From: JALHTG01 sp964653695
GTDB taxonomy: Archaea > Thermoproteota > Bathyarchaeia > 40CM-2-53-6 > JALHTG01
Direction of reading: 5' to 3'
Assembly: GCA_964653695.1 (NCBI GenBank)
Contig: CAZZFQ010000017.1
Location: 1-24,518, forward strand
Length of the DNA: 24,518 bases
The position numbers were made by a program, and so were the translations under genes. The notes beneath the pieces are model-generated. The model saw only the letters and a program-made list of their open reading frames with translations. It made no database searches and was not told the origin of the DNA. Within the stretch, counting starts at the first letter, position 1. Each line of letters begins with the position of its first letter. Positions 15,639 to 23,869 of this stretch are shown here, piece after piece.

Positions 15639-16610
15639 TTGCCGATTCCGGATGAAGTGATCCGCGTATTTCGACGGCAGAAGTATCAGATCGTGGGGAA
15701 GCATAGCGCGGTCAAAACGTGCTACTGGACCAGGCAGGCACTTAATACTGTTGAGGAAAGACACTGCTACAAACAAAGGTTCTATGGAGTCCGAAGCCTA
15801 AGATGCCTGCAGATGACCCCGAGCCTAGGAAGATGCCTTCAGGCCTGCCTGTTCTGCTGGAGAGCGATGAGCACAGATCTTGGAATTGAGTGGGATCAAA
15901 CCACCTTCCCGCTCGACGAGGTTGAAGACCCTTCATTCATCGTTGAAGAGTCTATCAAGGCTCAGCGAAGAGCCCTCATCGGCTTCAAAGGTAGCGAAAG
16001 GGTTGACAAATCACTCCTGAACCTTGCATTGGATCCAGTCCATGCAGCGATAAGCCTTGAGGGCGAGGTTACCCTCTACCCCAGAATCGGAGACTTGATC
16101 GAAGAGTACTTTGCTCATGGATTTGCAACTGTTCTCTTGGTCACGAACGGTTTGCTTCCAGAGGTTCTTTCCAGAATTGAGAGAGAACCGTCTCAGTTGT
16201 ACGTCAGTGTTTGTGCTCCTGATGAGGAAACCTATCGGTCTGTGTGCCGGCCGCTCGTTCCTGGTGGGTGGACAAAACTAAGCAAAACCCTCGAATGCAT
16301 AACCAGCTTCTCATGCCCAACCGTCATTAGAATAACTCTGGCAAAAGGAGTCAACCTGAAGAATCCGGAGGGCTATGTCAAGTTGATAGACAGGGCGAAC
16401 CCTACCTACCTTGAGCCGAAGGCAGCGATGGCCGTAGGCTACTTCACTAGACGCCTTCCTAAAGAGGCCATGCCTTTGCACAAAGACATTCGAGAGTTCG
16501 CAGAAAGACTTGCAGGATTGACTAGCTACAAGATCATCGACGAAGCTGAGCCTTCCGGAGTGGTTCTGCTAAGTCGATTGGGAAAAGCAAAGAAGCTGAC
16601 AGATTTATGA
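15639..16610 (+). CDS. taw1: tRNA 4-demethylwyosine synthase (Taw1/TYW1, radical SAM)
   Basis: Radical-SAM enzyme that condenses pyruvate carbons onto N1-methylguanosine-37 of tRNA-Phe to make 4-demethylwyosine. 323 residues. The radical-SAM cluster is CLQACLFC with Cys66, Cys70 and Cys73. The second [4Fe-4S] cluster of the family is supplied by Cys28 (VKTCYW), Cys43 (RHCYKQRFYG) and Cys56 (RCLQMTP). LLVTNGLLPE and LEPKAAMAVGY are further TYW1 signatures. There is no N-terminal flavodoxin domain, as expected for archaeal Taw1. The start is taken at TTG 15639, with no good SD; a GTG at 15657 is the alternative. Both keep all the cysteines. Confidence 0.95.
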   Translation: MPIPDEVIRVFRRQKYQIVGKHSAVKTCYWTRQALNTVEERHCYKQRFYGVRSLRCLQMTPSLGRCLQACLFCWRAMSTDLGIEWDQTTFPLDEVEDPSFIVEESIKAQRRALIGFKGSERVDKSLLNLALDPVHAAISLEGEVTLYPRIGDLIEEYFAHGFATVLLVTNGLLPEVLSRIEREPSQLYVSVCAPDEETYRSVCRPLVPGGWTKLSKTLECITSFSCPTVIRITLAKGVNLKNPEGYVKLIDRANPTYLEPKAAMAVGYFTRRLPKEAMPLHKDIREFAERLAGLTSYKIIDEAEPSGVVLLSRLGKAKKLTDL

Positions 16611-16737
16611 GTTGTAGGGAGACCTTCAGGAGCTTCATAATCTCAGAACCTTTGCTTGCGTTACGTTCTGTTATGCGGCAATCATCTCGTGTAAATCTTA
16701 AGTTTTCAAGATATGTAGGCAACTGAGATGACTATCA

Positions 16738-17301
16738 ATGAAGATTGTAGGCATCGTCGGTAGCCCTAGGCTGGGAGGCAATACAGAGACCATTACTCGG
16801 ATTGCCCTTGAAGAGATACGGAAAGATGGACTCGACACGGAACTTATCAGCCTTGCCGGGAGAAAGATAGAGCCATGCGACGCCTGTGGCAGTTGCCGCA
16901 CCACGGGCAAATGCCACATCGAAGATGATTTCGAAGCTGTCTACGCCAAGATGAATGGGGCAGATGGCATAATCCTTGCCACGCCTGTCTACTTCGGCGC
17001 CGCCACACCTCAGATGACTAGCCTAATCAGCAGGTGCTATGCCTACAGAGGAACAAAACGGCCTTTTGAGAATAAGGTCGGGGGACCGATCGTGGTAGCT
17101 AGACGCGCAGGCCACAACTTCACGTTGGCCCAACTAATGTTCTTCTTCTTGATCTCTGGGATGATCGTTCCGGGGTCAACATACTGGAACATTGCCTTCG
17201 GCCGTCAGAAAGGAGAAGTTCTCAAGGATGAAGAAGGGGTCAACACAATCAAGCACTTCGCTCAGAAGATCGCGTGGCTCGCCAAGAAGATCAAGTCCTA
17301 G
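16738..17301 (+). CDS. NADPH-dependent FMN reductase / iron-sulfur flavoprotein-like oxidoreductase
   Basis: 187-residue flavodoxin-fold oxidoreductase. The FMN phosphate loop is GSPRLGGNTE (8-17). Four cysteines at 47, 50, 53 and 59 (CDACGSC then GKC) have the compact spacing of the archaeal iron-sulfur flavoprotein family and probably hold a [4Fe-4S] cluster. LATPVYFGAATPQM contacts the isoalloxazine ring. Electron donor and acceptor are unknown; members act in electron transfer and oxygen or peroxide detoxification in anaerobes. A TATA-like TCTTAAG at about 16697-16703 gives it its own promoter. It ends 99 bases before a convergent gene. Confidence 0.88.
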   Translation: MKIVGIVGSPRLGGNTETITRIALEEIRKDGLDTELISLAGRKIEPCDACGSCRTTGKCHIEDDFEAVYAKMNGADGIILATPVYFGAATPQMTSLISRCYAYRGTKRPFENKVGGPIVVARRAGHNFTLAQLMFFFLISGMIVPGSTYWNIAFGRQKGEVLKDEEGVNTIKHFAQKIAWLAKKIKS

Positions 17302-17400
17302 ATACTTAAACCACGCAGCCTCCGAATCAACCCGTGCAAGTTGGGCACATAGAACAGAAAAGTCTGGTGGCGGATTCATCGCTCATCCGGCTTTCTTCAG

Positions 17401-17907
17401 TCAGCTTCCCTTGACTAAGCGTGGATCAACAAATTTCCAATCTCTGTCTCTGTTGAGGAAGTCCTTTCGCTCCTTCTCCGTTGTGAGCTTCTCTTGAAAC
17501 GTACAGTAGTCATCGCCACACGCTGCACATGTGGTGTGAATAACCTTACGATCCAGATCGGCCGTCATCGCCTTCGCTGGATCAACGTAGCAGTACAGAC
17601 AGCCGATCTTCTGTTCTCCATATTCTTGGAAGACTTTCGCAAGGATGCAATCATAGACTCTTCCATTTTTGCTGCCCCCGTAGACACCATATCTTGGAAG
17701 ATCAGGTAAGCCCCTCTTGACACGTTCACCAACACGCTTTCCGTAGTCCAAGATAGATTTCACAATCAAGTCCTTTGCTTTTTCCTCGCCGAACTCGTCT
17801 ACTAGGGTCCTGGAGAAAGACAGATGTAGGAGCGCGAGCCTAGTGACGGCGATTTCAACTTGGTGTCTTGCATCTTCTAGAGATACAACCTTTTCTTTTT
17901 GCGTCAT
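17401..17907 (-). CDS. ATC-hydrolase-like protein (L-2-amino-thiazoline-4-carboxylate hydrolase domain)
   Basis: 168 residues. The first half is helical. The second half has six cysteines: Cys87, then CLYC (103, 106) and CAACGDDYC (127, 130, 135), ending in TFQEK. The C-terminal CxxCGxDYCxF pattern resembles the ATC hydrolase-like domain and related cysteine-rich sensory domains. Substrate is not predictable; many archaeal members have no known function, and metal binding is an inference from the cysteine pairs. The start is ATG at 17907, with AGGAG about 9 bases upstream. It lies 87 bases downstream of the nitroreductase on the same strand and may share its transcript. Confidence 0.6.
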   Translation of the reverse strand: MTQKEKVVSLEDARHQVEIAVTRLALLHLSFSRTLVDEFGEEKAKDLIVKSILDYGKRVGERVKRGLPDLPRYGVYGGSKNGRVYDCILAKVFQEYGEQKIGCLYCYVDPAKAMTADLDRKVIHTTCAACGDDYCTFQEKLTTEKERKDFLNRDRDWKFVDPRLVKGS

Positions 17908-17994
17908 CCCATAATTCTCCTCTCTGGTTATCTCTACACCTGAGTCCTACCTTCGCCTATCCAGTGTTCACTTCGGCTTTTGTGTCCAGCCAAT

Positions 17995-18831
17995 TCAGCC
18001 CCTCTTTATGACGACATCGTCTAGGCTCATTCTTCCAGATTTGATTGGAGCTTCGTCAGGCCATCCTACAATGATGTGGCATCGACTCACTAACGTTTCA
18101 GGGAGCTCGAAGTGCTCTCGAATCTTCTTCTGTGTCTCTATTCCGTGAGTGAGCCAGCACGCTCCAAGGCCTAAGGCATGAGCCATCAGACACATGTGGT
18201 CGGCTGCTGTGGCTGCGTCATAGTAGATGTTTTGTGGAACGTATTCGTCAAACCTCAATGCCTTGTAGACGCGCATGTCTTGGCAGATAACGATCATGAC
18301 GCCGTTTTCTATCGGTATATCGCTCTGAACAAGCTTCCATTCCTCAGGTTTCTGGAGGACAATGAATCTGGTCGAGCCGACATTGCACCCTTGGGGTGCC
18401 ATCAGTCCGGCCTTGAGGATTTCTCTCACCATGGCCTCTGGAACTGGTTTGTCTGTGAACTGTCTTATTGATCTACGCTCATACAGTAGCTTCTTGACAG
18501 TGTCCATCTCCGTATCGGAGAATGATTCTGGTAGTTTGGTATCGAGGTCTACTTTTTTGCCCGAATTGAGCTTGTCTGCCAGTTCGATGTACCTCATGCA
18601 CCATTGAATGTCAGGAGTATTCGCCGGCATCCTCCGTTCCTTCCATATGTCAAGGAGGAGCTTCGCTTGGTTGCCGAAGTTTGGTGGACTCTTCAACTTT
18701 TGGTTCAGAATCCGGTAGATCAAGACTTCGATCGTATGGTGTGTCCGCTCGTGTAAGATAGCTCTCAATGGTGCGGGACCCATGTTCATTAGGTCTTCCT
18801 TCGTATACCCATGGATCTTCGGCTCTTCCAC
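17995..18831 (-). CDS. Nitroreductase-family flavoprotein with extended N terminus
   Basis: 278 residues. The nitroreductase domain starts near residue 110 with ERRSIRQFTDKPV (118-130), whose Arg-Arg-Ser contacts the FMN phosphate. It continues with LMAPQGCN and GLGACWLTHG, also FMN contacts, and closes with IIVGWPDEAP. The first roughly 110 residues are an added alpha-helical segment rich in charged residues that I do not recognise. The start is GTG at 18831, with a strong GGAGGG 7 bases upstream and a TATA box at 18885-18894. The physiological substrate cannot be told from sequence. Confidence 0.88.
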   Translation of the reverse strand: MEEPKIHGYTKEDLMNMGPAPLRAILHERTHHTIEVLIYRILNQKLKSPPNFGNQAKLLLDIWKERRMPANTPDIQWCMRYIELADKLNSGKKVDLDTKLPESFSDTEMDTVKKLLYERRSIRQFTDKPVPEAMVREILKAGLMAPQGCNVGSTRFIVLQKPEEWKLVQSDIPIENGVMIVICQDMRVYKALRFDEYVPQNIYYDAATAADHMCLMAHALGLGACWLTHGIETQKKIREHFELPETLVSRCHIIVGWPDEAPIKSGRMSLDDVVIKRG

Positions 18832-18884
18832 GTCTTTCCCTCCTTCTTCTGTCCAATCTGTCTCGTTTGTCCCGTCGCATCCTG

Positions 18885-18894
18885 ATATTTTATA
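18885..18894 (-). promoter_or_regulatory. TATA box for the nitroreductase gene
   Basis: Minus strand TATAAAATAT. Initiation near 18864 leaves about 33 bases of leader, which include the strong GGAGGG ribosome site. Confidence 0.6.
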
Positions 18895-18954
18895 CAGGGA
18901 TTCGAGCCGGGCGTATTACAGGTGTAGTAATAGGGCAAGCGCGTGGCAGGCGTA

Positions 18955-18964
18955 GGTTTAAACC
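18955..18964 (+). promoter_or_regulatory. TATA-like palindrome before the DUF2156 gene
   Basis: GGTTTAAACC, a perfect 10-base palindrome. If it is the TATA box for the plus-strand gene, the transcript starts near 18985 and has a leader of about 80 bases with a GGCGA/TCGCC stem (19018-19022 with 19029-19033). That is longer than other leaders in the window. Confidence 0.4.
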
Positions 18965-19063
18965 ATAGATGAACGAGCACGGCGGAATTGAACACATAAG
19001 CGTGACATGGCCGGGCGGGCGAAGATACTCGCCTCTCGATAGCCGCAGGAGGGCAGGTAGCAC

Positions 19064-19966
19064 ATGCCTCAGATTCCAACCTTTCCCAAATTCAGACCCA
19101 TTGTACTGGAAGACAAGGCGCTCTTGCCAGAATACCTAGAGGCCTTCCAACCACAGATCTCCGAGTACACATTTGCGAATCTCTATGTTTGGAGAAAGTC
19201 AGATCGAACCTTGCTTTCGAGGCGAGGTGATGTCGTGCTAGTCAAGGTGCTCAAATGCCCTGACGAGCGTGAGGTTTTGCTGCCGCCCTTGGGATCCAAA
19301 GACGTGCCCGGCACTGTTTCAGAGCTTATCGGAGATTTGGGCAAAGGAGAGAGGCTCCCGGCAGTCTATGGGGTATCGAAGGATCAGGCTGAAGCGATGG
19401 CCAAGATTGGCTTTTCAGCGAAGTTGGATAGAGATAATTCAGATTACGTGTATCTGGTCAAGGACCTGATCGAGCTTCCCGGTACAAGATTTCACTCGAA
19501 GCGCCAAGCCATGAAACGGTGCCTGTCCGAGCACAAATGCGAGTATGTTCCTATCACACCAGATATAGTAGAACTTTGCCTTCAGCTTCAGGAGGAGTGG
19601 TGCAACTTAGTGAATTGCAACGAGTCCAAGGGACTGAGAGAGGAAGACCAAGCGATCAAGGAGACCTTTCTCCACTATGGCGATCTGAAGGTCTTTGGGG
19701 CGGCTGTGAGCGTGGACGGAGGGATACAAGCTTTCACAGTGGGAGAAAAACTGAACAAGGACACGGCTGTGATACACTTCGAGAAGGCAAACCCCAAGAT
19801 TCGAGGCCTATATCAGGTGATCAATCAGTGGTTCTGCAAGAACGCTTTTGCTGGTTTCATGTATGTCAATAGGGAGCAGGATCTTGGTGAGCCAGGGATA
19901 CGACGAGCGAAAGAAGGCTACCACCCTCACCACATGGTAGAGAAATACATCGCGGAACAAGCTTGA
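19064..19966 (+). CDS. DUF2156 protein (aminoacyl-transferase-like GNAT fold)
   Basis: 300 residues, resembling the C-terminal domain of phosphatidylglycerol lysyltransferases, which has two GNAT folds. Family marks seen: EYTFANLYVW near residue 35, DYVYLVKDLIELPGTRFHSKR near the centre, QAFTVGEKL, and the C-terminal NREQDLGEPGIRRAK followed by GYHPHHMVEKY. No membrane segments, so it is the soluble form. The acyl donor and acceptor are unknown; aminoacyl-tRNA-dependent transfer is known only for relatives. ATG at 19064 has AGGT and GGAGG upstream. It starts the right-hand plus-strand unit and has its own long leader. Confidence 0.85.
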   Translation: MPQIPTFPKFRPIVLEDKALLPEYLEAFQPQISEYTFANLYVWRKSDRTLLSRRGDVVLVKVLKCPDEREVLLPPLGSKDVPGTVSELIGDLGKGERLPAVYGVSKDQAEAMAKIGFSAKLDRDNSDYVYLVKDLIELPGTRFHSKRQAMKRCLSEHKCEYVPITPDIVELCLQLQEEWCNLVNCNESKGLREEDQAIKETFLHYGDLKVFGAAVSVDGGIQAFTVGEKLNKDTAVIHFEKANPKIRGLYQVINQWFCKNAFAGFMYVNREQDLGEPGIRRAKEGYHPHHMVEKYIAEQA

Positions 19967-20063
19967 ATCAGAGACTATGAGACAGAGAAACGACTAGGAG
20001 CTCGTCTCTTACCTCTTAGGCAAGGCTTCAGAGAAAACGTTGAGCGTTCAGTGGGTTTCGAGA

Positions 20064-21512
20064 TCAAAGGAAGCTTATGTCTTTCACGCCATCGAGAAAG
20101 TTGTTTGGGCTTAGCCGCCATGCCTTGATGTCAAATTCTCCTCTTGCTTGCGCAAGATTTCTGACAAATGCGCCTGCTTCTCGCTTCTTCCACCATTTCT
20201 CTCCGAAGTCTTCAGCCAGCCTCTTTCTGATTGCCTCAACTCGAACTGCTGCTATCACGTAGCTTGGAGAGTACATGTCGTAGTTGGGCATTATGTGATG
20301 GAGCACCCAGTAGTATCCGGGAACTTCGATGAAGAACCTTTTCGTGAGTTCCTGCCATCTTCTCGCAGCCTGTTCAACGGTGTAATGGTTTCTCCAAAAC
20401 TCCATCTTCATTACCGAGTTTGCAGCGTAGAACGTTAGAAATGCCAGGTCCATGAAACGCCTCCTATCTAATACGTCCCGGACGGCTTCATCTAGCAACC
20501 CGAGATCTTCTCTGAGAAACTCAGGCGTATCCAGCATACTTTCATTCAGCATGCTGAACGTTTCGGCGACGCTTCGTGGAATGATGTATCGCTTCCAAAC
20601 TGGATCATTGGGATCTCCACTTATGCCATGTATTCCGTGGCCGAATTCATGGAAGACCGATCCAAAGTCTGAGAAGGGCGAAACCTTCCTGTACACGACG
20701 CGAACATCGTTTGGAATCTGAATCCCGAAGCAGAACGCGCTCGGACTCTTCTTCTCCCTGTCCTCGTCATCAACTTTGACCTTGCTCGGATTGAATCCCC
20801 ATCTGACGAGAAAGCTCTGAACCCTCTCAAGAGGAGAGAGCCCTTCGAAATACCTTGAAAGAGGACGAAATATCCTTCCGTTCCACGTGTAGTAATCGTC
20901 ATAGTACTCGACCTCCTTCTTGCCAAGAACCTCAGGTGCATAGTGTTTAGCAGCTTTCAGAAACGGCTCTCTAGCGCCGTCGCCTAGCCGTGTCAAGAAG
21001 TCGCGTAGTTCATCGAAGGTCATTTGCTCGAACTCAAGGTAGCTATCTAAGGGCGTCATACGATATTCTGCGTAGACGTTGCCAGAAACAGCCATACGCT
21101 TTTCCACAAGATCTGCGATACTCGGCGCCTTCGAGATGAAGTCGTCGAAAACCTCTTTTCTCTTGTTGAAGTCATCTGTCGCGGAATTGAATTGACGCCA
21201 GCTTCCCCAATTCAGCCTTCTGCCTGCCACATCGTACCTATCAGTCGAGATCTTCGCCATCCTCGCTTCCTCAAATTCCAGTTCAACATCCAGTCTCCTT
21301 GCAGCTGCAATCGTAGAGATTGACTCTAGGTACATACTTCGAGGCTCAGAGAAATCTCTCAAGAACTCCTGACACACCACAGTCAACTGTTCTGATAGGT
21401 GTTTCATCAACTCCTTGTCAAACGGCAGTCCGGCCCTTTGGTTATAGCGTTGCTCTGACAGCTGGATTAGGAGCTTCTCGTAACGAGACATTTGTTCCGT
21501 TAGCGACACCAT
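20064..21512 (-). CDS. M3-family metallopeptidase (oligopeptidase/PepF-like)
   Basis: 482-residue zinc peptidase that cleaves short peptides, probably downstream of the proteasome. The zinc site is HEFGH at 288-292 (SVFHEFGHGIHG), with the third ligand Glu317 in PRSVAETFSML. SPFSDFG just before the motif and the long N-terminal helical half fit the M3 architecture, a deep channel that limits substrates to oligopeptides. There is no signal peptide, so it is cytosolic. It is shorter than classic PepF (about 600) but within the range of archaeal M3 members. ATG at 21512 has GGTGA about 8 bases before it. Confidence 0.9.
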   Translation of the reverse strand: MVSLTEQMSRYEKLLIQLSEQRYNQRAGLPFDKELMKHLSEQLTVVCQEFLRDFSEPRSMYLESISTIAAARRLDVELEFEEARMAKISTDRYDVAGRRLNWGSWRQFNSATDDFNKRKEVFDDFISKAPSIADLVEKRMAVSGNVYAEYRMTPLDSYLEFEQMTFDELRDFLTRLGDGAREPFLKAAKHYAPEVLGKKEVEYYDDYYTWNGRIFRPLSRYFEGLSPLERVQSFLVRWGFNPSKVKVDDEDREKKSPSAFCFGIQIPNDVRVVYRKVSPFSDFGSVFHEFGHGIHGISGDPNDPVWKRYIIPRSVAETFSMLNESMLDTPEFLREDLGLLDEAVRDVLDRRRFMDLAFLTFYAANSVMKMEFWRNHYTVEQAARRWQELTKRFFIEVPGYYWVLHHIMPNYDMYSPSYVIAAVRVEAIRKRLAEDFGEKWWKKREAGAFVRNLAQARGEFDIKAWRLSPNNFLDGVKDISFL

Positions 21513-21664
21513 TAGTGGTTCACCGAGGTTAGGTTGTGATTCGATTCCTAAAGCTGTTTTCTTCTTTCGGTTGAACGGAGAAACGACAAAGTAGTGTGGC
21601 TATCTGCGGACGAGCTACAGTCTCCGATTCCTTTCCAATGTCCAACATCTTAGCTGGCATTCTT

Positions 21665-21868
21665 CTACGAGACGCCCGCAGCCAAGAGGTTCCAGTAACG
21701 CAGGAAAGGGATGAGGGTGAGAGCCGTCATCGTGGTCGGTGAGAATTGCCATCGATCAATTGACGACCAGTACGCTTCTAGCCATACCAATACGCCGAGT
21801 ACGTGTAGTTCTAAAGTTAGAATAACGGTTACAAGCGGGATGACAAGCAAGGCGGTTAAGACGCTCAC
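21665..21868 (-). CDS. Small membrane protein, translationally coupled to the CBS protein
   Basis: 67 residues, family not recognised. The GTG start overlaps the TGA of the CBS gene (GTGA, 21868-21865). The first 30 or so residues form one or two membrane helices (VLTALLVIPLVTVI, then HVLGVLVWL), and a second hydrophobic stretch lies at about residues 46-63. The tight overlap is the main reason to accept it. The frame is open and ends in TAG at 21665, 150 bases before the M3 peptidase. Confidence 0.5.
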   Translation of the reverse strand: MSVLTALLVIPLVTVILTLELHVLGVLVWLEAYWSSIDRWQFSPTTMTALTLIPFLRYWNLLAAGVS

Positions 21869-22254
21869 TTGAGGAGGTTGTACATCAGAGAAGCCTTGAT
21901 GACTGAGGTTTGAGTGACAAGTCCGAGCAGTCTTGACTCCTCGTCCACTACCGGGATTCTCTGAATTCCGGTCTTGATCATCTGCTCCACTATCCAACGC
22001 AGTGGGGTCGCTTGGTTAGCCTTGACTAGAGAGCGAGTCATCAGATCAGACACTAGGAGATCTGAGACATCTGAACCCGCGAGGTCAATGTCCCTTTGGG
22101 TGACTATTCCAATCAGAACGTGCTTATCGTCTACAACGGGAAGTGCCCCGATGTTGTTCCTAAGCATCATAAGACGGGCGAAAGCGACCTTTCTATCAGC
22201 TGAAACCGTATGGACATCCTTAATCATGACATCTCTAGCAAGAATATCGACCAT
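21865..22254 (-). CDS. Two-CBS-domain regulatory protein
   Basis: 129 residues made of a CBS pair and nothing else. CBS 1 has MIKDVHTVSAD, NIGALPVVDD and GIVTQRDID. CBS 2 has VSDLMTRSLV, IQRIPVVDEE and GLVTQTSVI. Such pairs bind adenosine nucleotides or SAM and control a partner. The partner is unknown; the membrane protein encoded directly downstream (overlap of four bases) is the best candidate. Start is ATG at 22254, with GGGATC upstream and a TATA-like CTTTTAG near 22289-22295. Confidence 0.9.
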   Translation of the reverse strand: MVDILARDVMIKDVHTVSADRKVAFARLMMLRNNIGALPVVDDKHVLIGIVTQRDIDLAGSDVSDLLVSDLMTRSLVKANQATPLRWIVEQMIKTGIQRIPVVDEESRLLGLVTQTSVIKASLMYNLLK

Positions 22255-22362
22255 TCCAGATCCCTTCCAGATGACTATCTAGATCCGACTAAAAGAAGTA
22301 TCCGTCTGAATTGTGAAGTGGGTAGGCTAAGACTTGTGCGCATTCAGGTTATCTCCGTCATT

Positions 22363-23526
22363 CTATGCCTTCTTAGCACTGGATGACTTGCTAAGGAGCC
22401 TTACTTCATCTATGAATCTGTCAATCTCCTCTTCCGTGTTGTAGAAGTGAGGTGAAACCCTTATGCCATTGCCTCTTGCGGAGACAACGATCCCTCTGTG
22501 TCTTAGATGCTTCACTTCTTTGCCTGGCTCATTCGTCTTGAAGTTTACGATTCCCGAACGACAAAGCGGTTCTTCTGGTGTCTGAAGTCTCAGTCCAAAG
22601 TTCTTGACGGCTGATATCAGCTGGCCAGTAAGCTTTAGGATTCTTTTCTCGATCCTATCGATGCCAAAATCCAGCAGTAGCTTCATCGCCTCTCTTGCGC
22701 CTACAAGGCTTATGAAGCTTGGTGAGCCGATTTCGAAGCGGCTTGCGGTTTCTGAGAGATTAAGACTTCGAATGTTCCATGAATCCTCTGTGTTGAAGAT
22801 TTCCTGCTTTACGCTTGCCCAACCCACAAAGGGAGGCTCGAGTTCCTCTATGAGTTGCTCCTTGACATAGAGGTAACCGGCTCCAGCTGGGCCTAGGAGC
22901 CACTTGTAGCATGAAGCAGACAGGAAGTCAACACCGTCTCTCTTGACATCTATTGGTATGGCGCCTGCCGACTGTATTGCGTCAACGATTAGGTAGGATC
23001 CGTGTTCATGTGCAATCTCGCTCAGGGCATGCAGGTCGTTACGAAAACCGTTGACGTATTCAACATGACTCAAGGCGAGGGCCACGGTCCTGTCGTCAAC
23101 TGCCTTCTCAACATCGTCTAGGAGGATCCTACCATCGACGTTCTTCACGTAGTGAACCTTGACACCCATTCCTTTTCGCAGCCAAGGGTAAACTACTGAA
23201 GGGTACTCCAAGTCTGTGGTAACAATCTTTGAGCCTTGAGGATAGCGGAGCACATTGGAGGCTATGTTCAGGCCAACAGATGTGTTTTCGATAAAGGCGA
23301 TTTCCTCAGGTTTTGCTCCAATCATCCTTGCAAAGAGTGGTTTCCCGCCATCATCCGGCTCCGAAGTGGCTCCAAAAGTCGAGAGGCCTTGAACGTATTT
23401 GGTAATAGTATCAGCAACTGGCTTCGGAAGTGGAGACTCTGCAGCATGATTCAGGAAAACCTTGGTTCTTGTTATTGGAAACTGTTCACGAATCTTCTCA
23501 AGACTGCCCATGTAATCACAAGCCAC
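22363..23526 (-). CDS. Class V aminotransferase-like PLP protein (isopenicillin-N-epimerase/desulfurase-like)
   Basis: 387-residue fold-type I PLP enzyme. FLNHAAESPLP opens the fold. ENTSVGLN (80-87) binds the phosphate. SHVEYVNG and VDAIQSAGA (Asp182) contact the ring. SASCYKWLLGPAGAGYLYV carries the Schiff-base Lys208. The C-terminal GIVVSARGNGIRVSPHFYN stretch takes the place of the catalytic-Cys loop of SufS/CsdA, and no cysteine is present there. It is therefore unlikely to be a standard cysteine desulfurase; an epimerase, lyase or transaminase is more likely. The start is GTG at 23526; ATG at 23511 with GTGAT just upstream is equally possible. Confidence 0.87.
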   Translation of the reverse strand: MACDYMGSLEKIREQFPITRTKVFLNHAAESPLPKPVADTITKYVQGLSTFGATSEPDDGGKPLFARMIGAKPEEIAFIENTSVGLNIASNVLRYPQGSKIVTTDLEYPSVVYPWLRKGMGVKVHYVKNVDGRILLDDVEKAVDDRTVALALSHVEYVNGFRNDLHALSEIAHEHGSYLIVDAIQSAGAIPIDVKRDGVDFLSASCYKWLLGPAGAGYLYVKEQLIEELEPPFVGWASVKQEIFNTEDSWNIRSLNLSETASRFEIGSPSFISLVGAREAMKLLLDFGIDRIEKRILKLTGQLISAVKNFGLRLQTPEEPLCRSGIVNFKTNEPGKEVKHLRHRGIVVSARGNGIRVSPHFYNTEEEIDRFIDEVRLLSKSSSAKKA

Positions 23527-23869
23527 AGCCCTGTTAGATCGCGACGGATTGATAGCGTTAACTGTCAGTCGGAAAACAAGAATCGATTGAGACAGCCTTG
23601 TAAGCTAGCTATTTCAGCTCTGGAACGACCCCTTCACATCGATGAGAAAGAACTTGGCGGGCTGGATCGTCTGGGATGTTGGATCGGACTTCATCTCGGT
23701 AAGAGATTGGCACTGGTAAGGTCGAATCGTAGGTGTGTCGTTGGATTATCAGAGGGTCTTTGACAATGTCGGAAACTATTAGCTTAGGCGCTCGCTCTGA
23801 TTTGATTGTCTCAATAGGTCGCGGGTCTAAGCTTAAAGAGCAAGATCCCGACTAGGTACGCAGGTTTCC
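23527..23869. other. Intergenic region without a confident gene
   Basis: 343 bases between two divergent genes. A short plus-strand frame (to 23763) reads CKLAISALERPLHIDEKE but has no start or family I recognise, so I do not call it. It should hold the promoter of the minus-strand PLP gene and, near 23831-23838 (GCTTAAAG), that of the OB-fold gene. I see no tRNA, repeat or clear sRNA box pair. Confidence 0.6.
23831..23838 (+). promoter_or_regulatory. Probable TATA box for the OB-fold gene
   Basis: GCTTAAAG. Initiation near 23860 would leave about ten bases before the TTG at 23870. Inferred from spacing. Confidence 0.4.

Noticed and set aside
18896..18960. tRNA gene suggested by GATTCGAGCC, a T-loop-like string
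   Set aside because: No 5-bp T stem or acceptor stem can be formed around it on either strand.
23630..23700. Box C/D sRNA suggested by CGATGAG
   Set aside because: Box C is imperfect and no matching D, D' or C' boxes with proper spacing are visible.
23236..23763. Plus-strand frame as a 175-residue protein
   Set aside because: Its first half lies antisense to the PLP gene, composition is atypical and no family features are seen.
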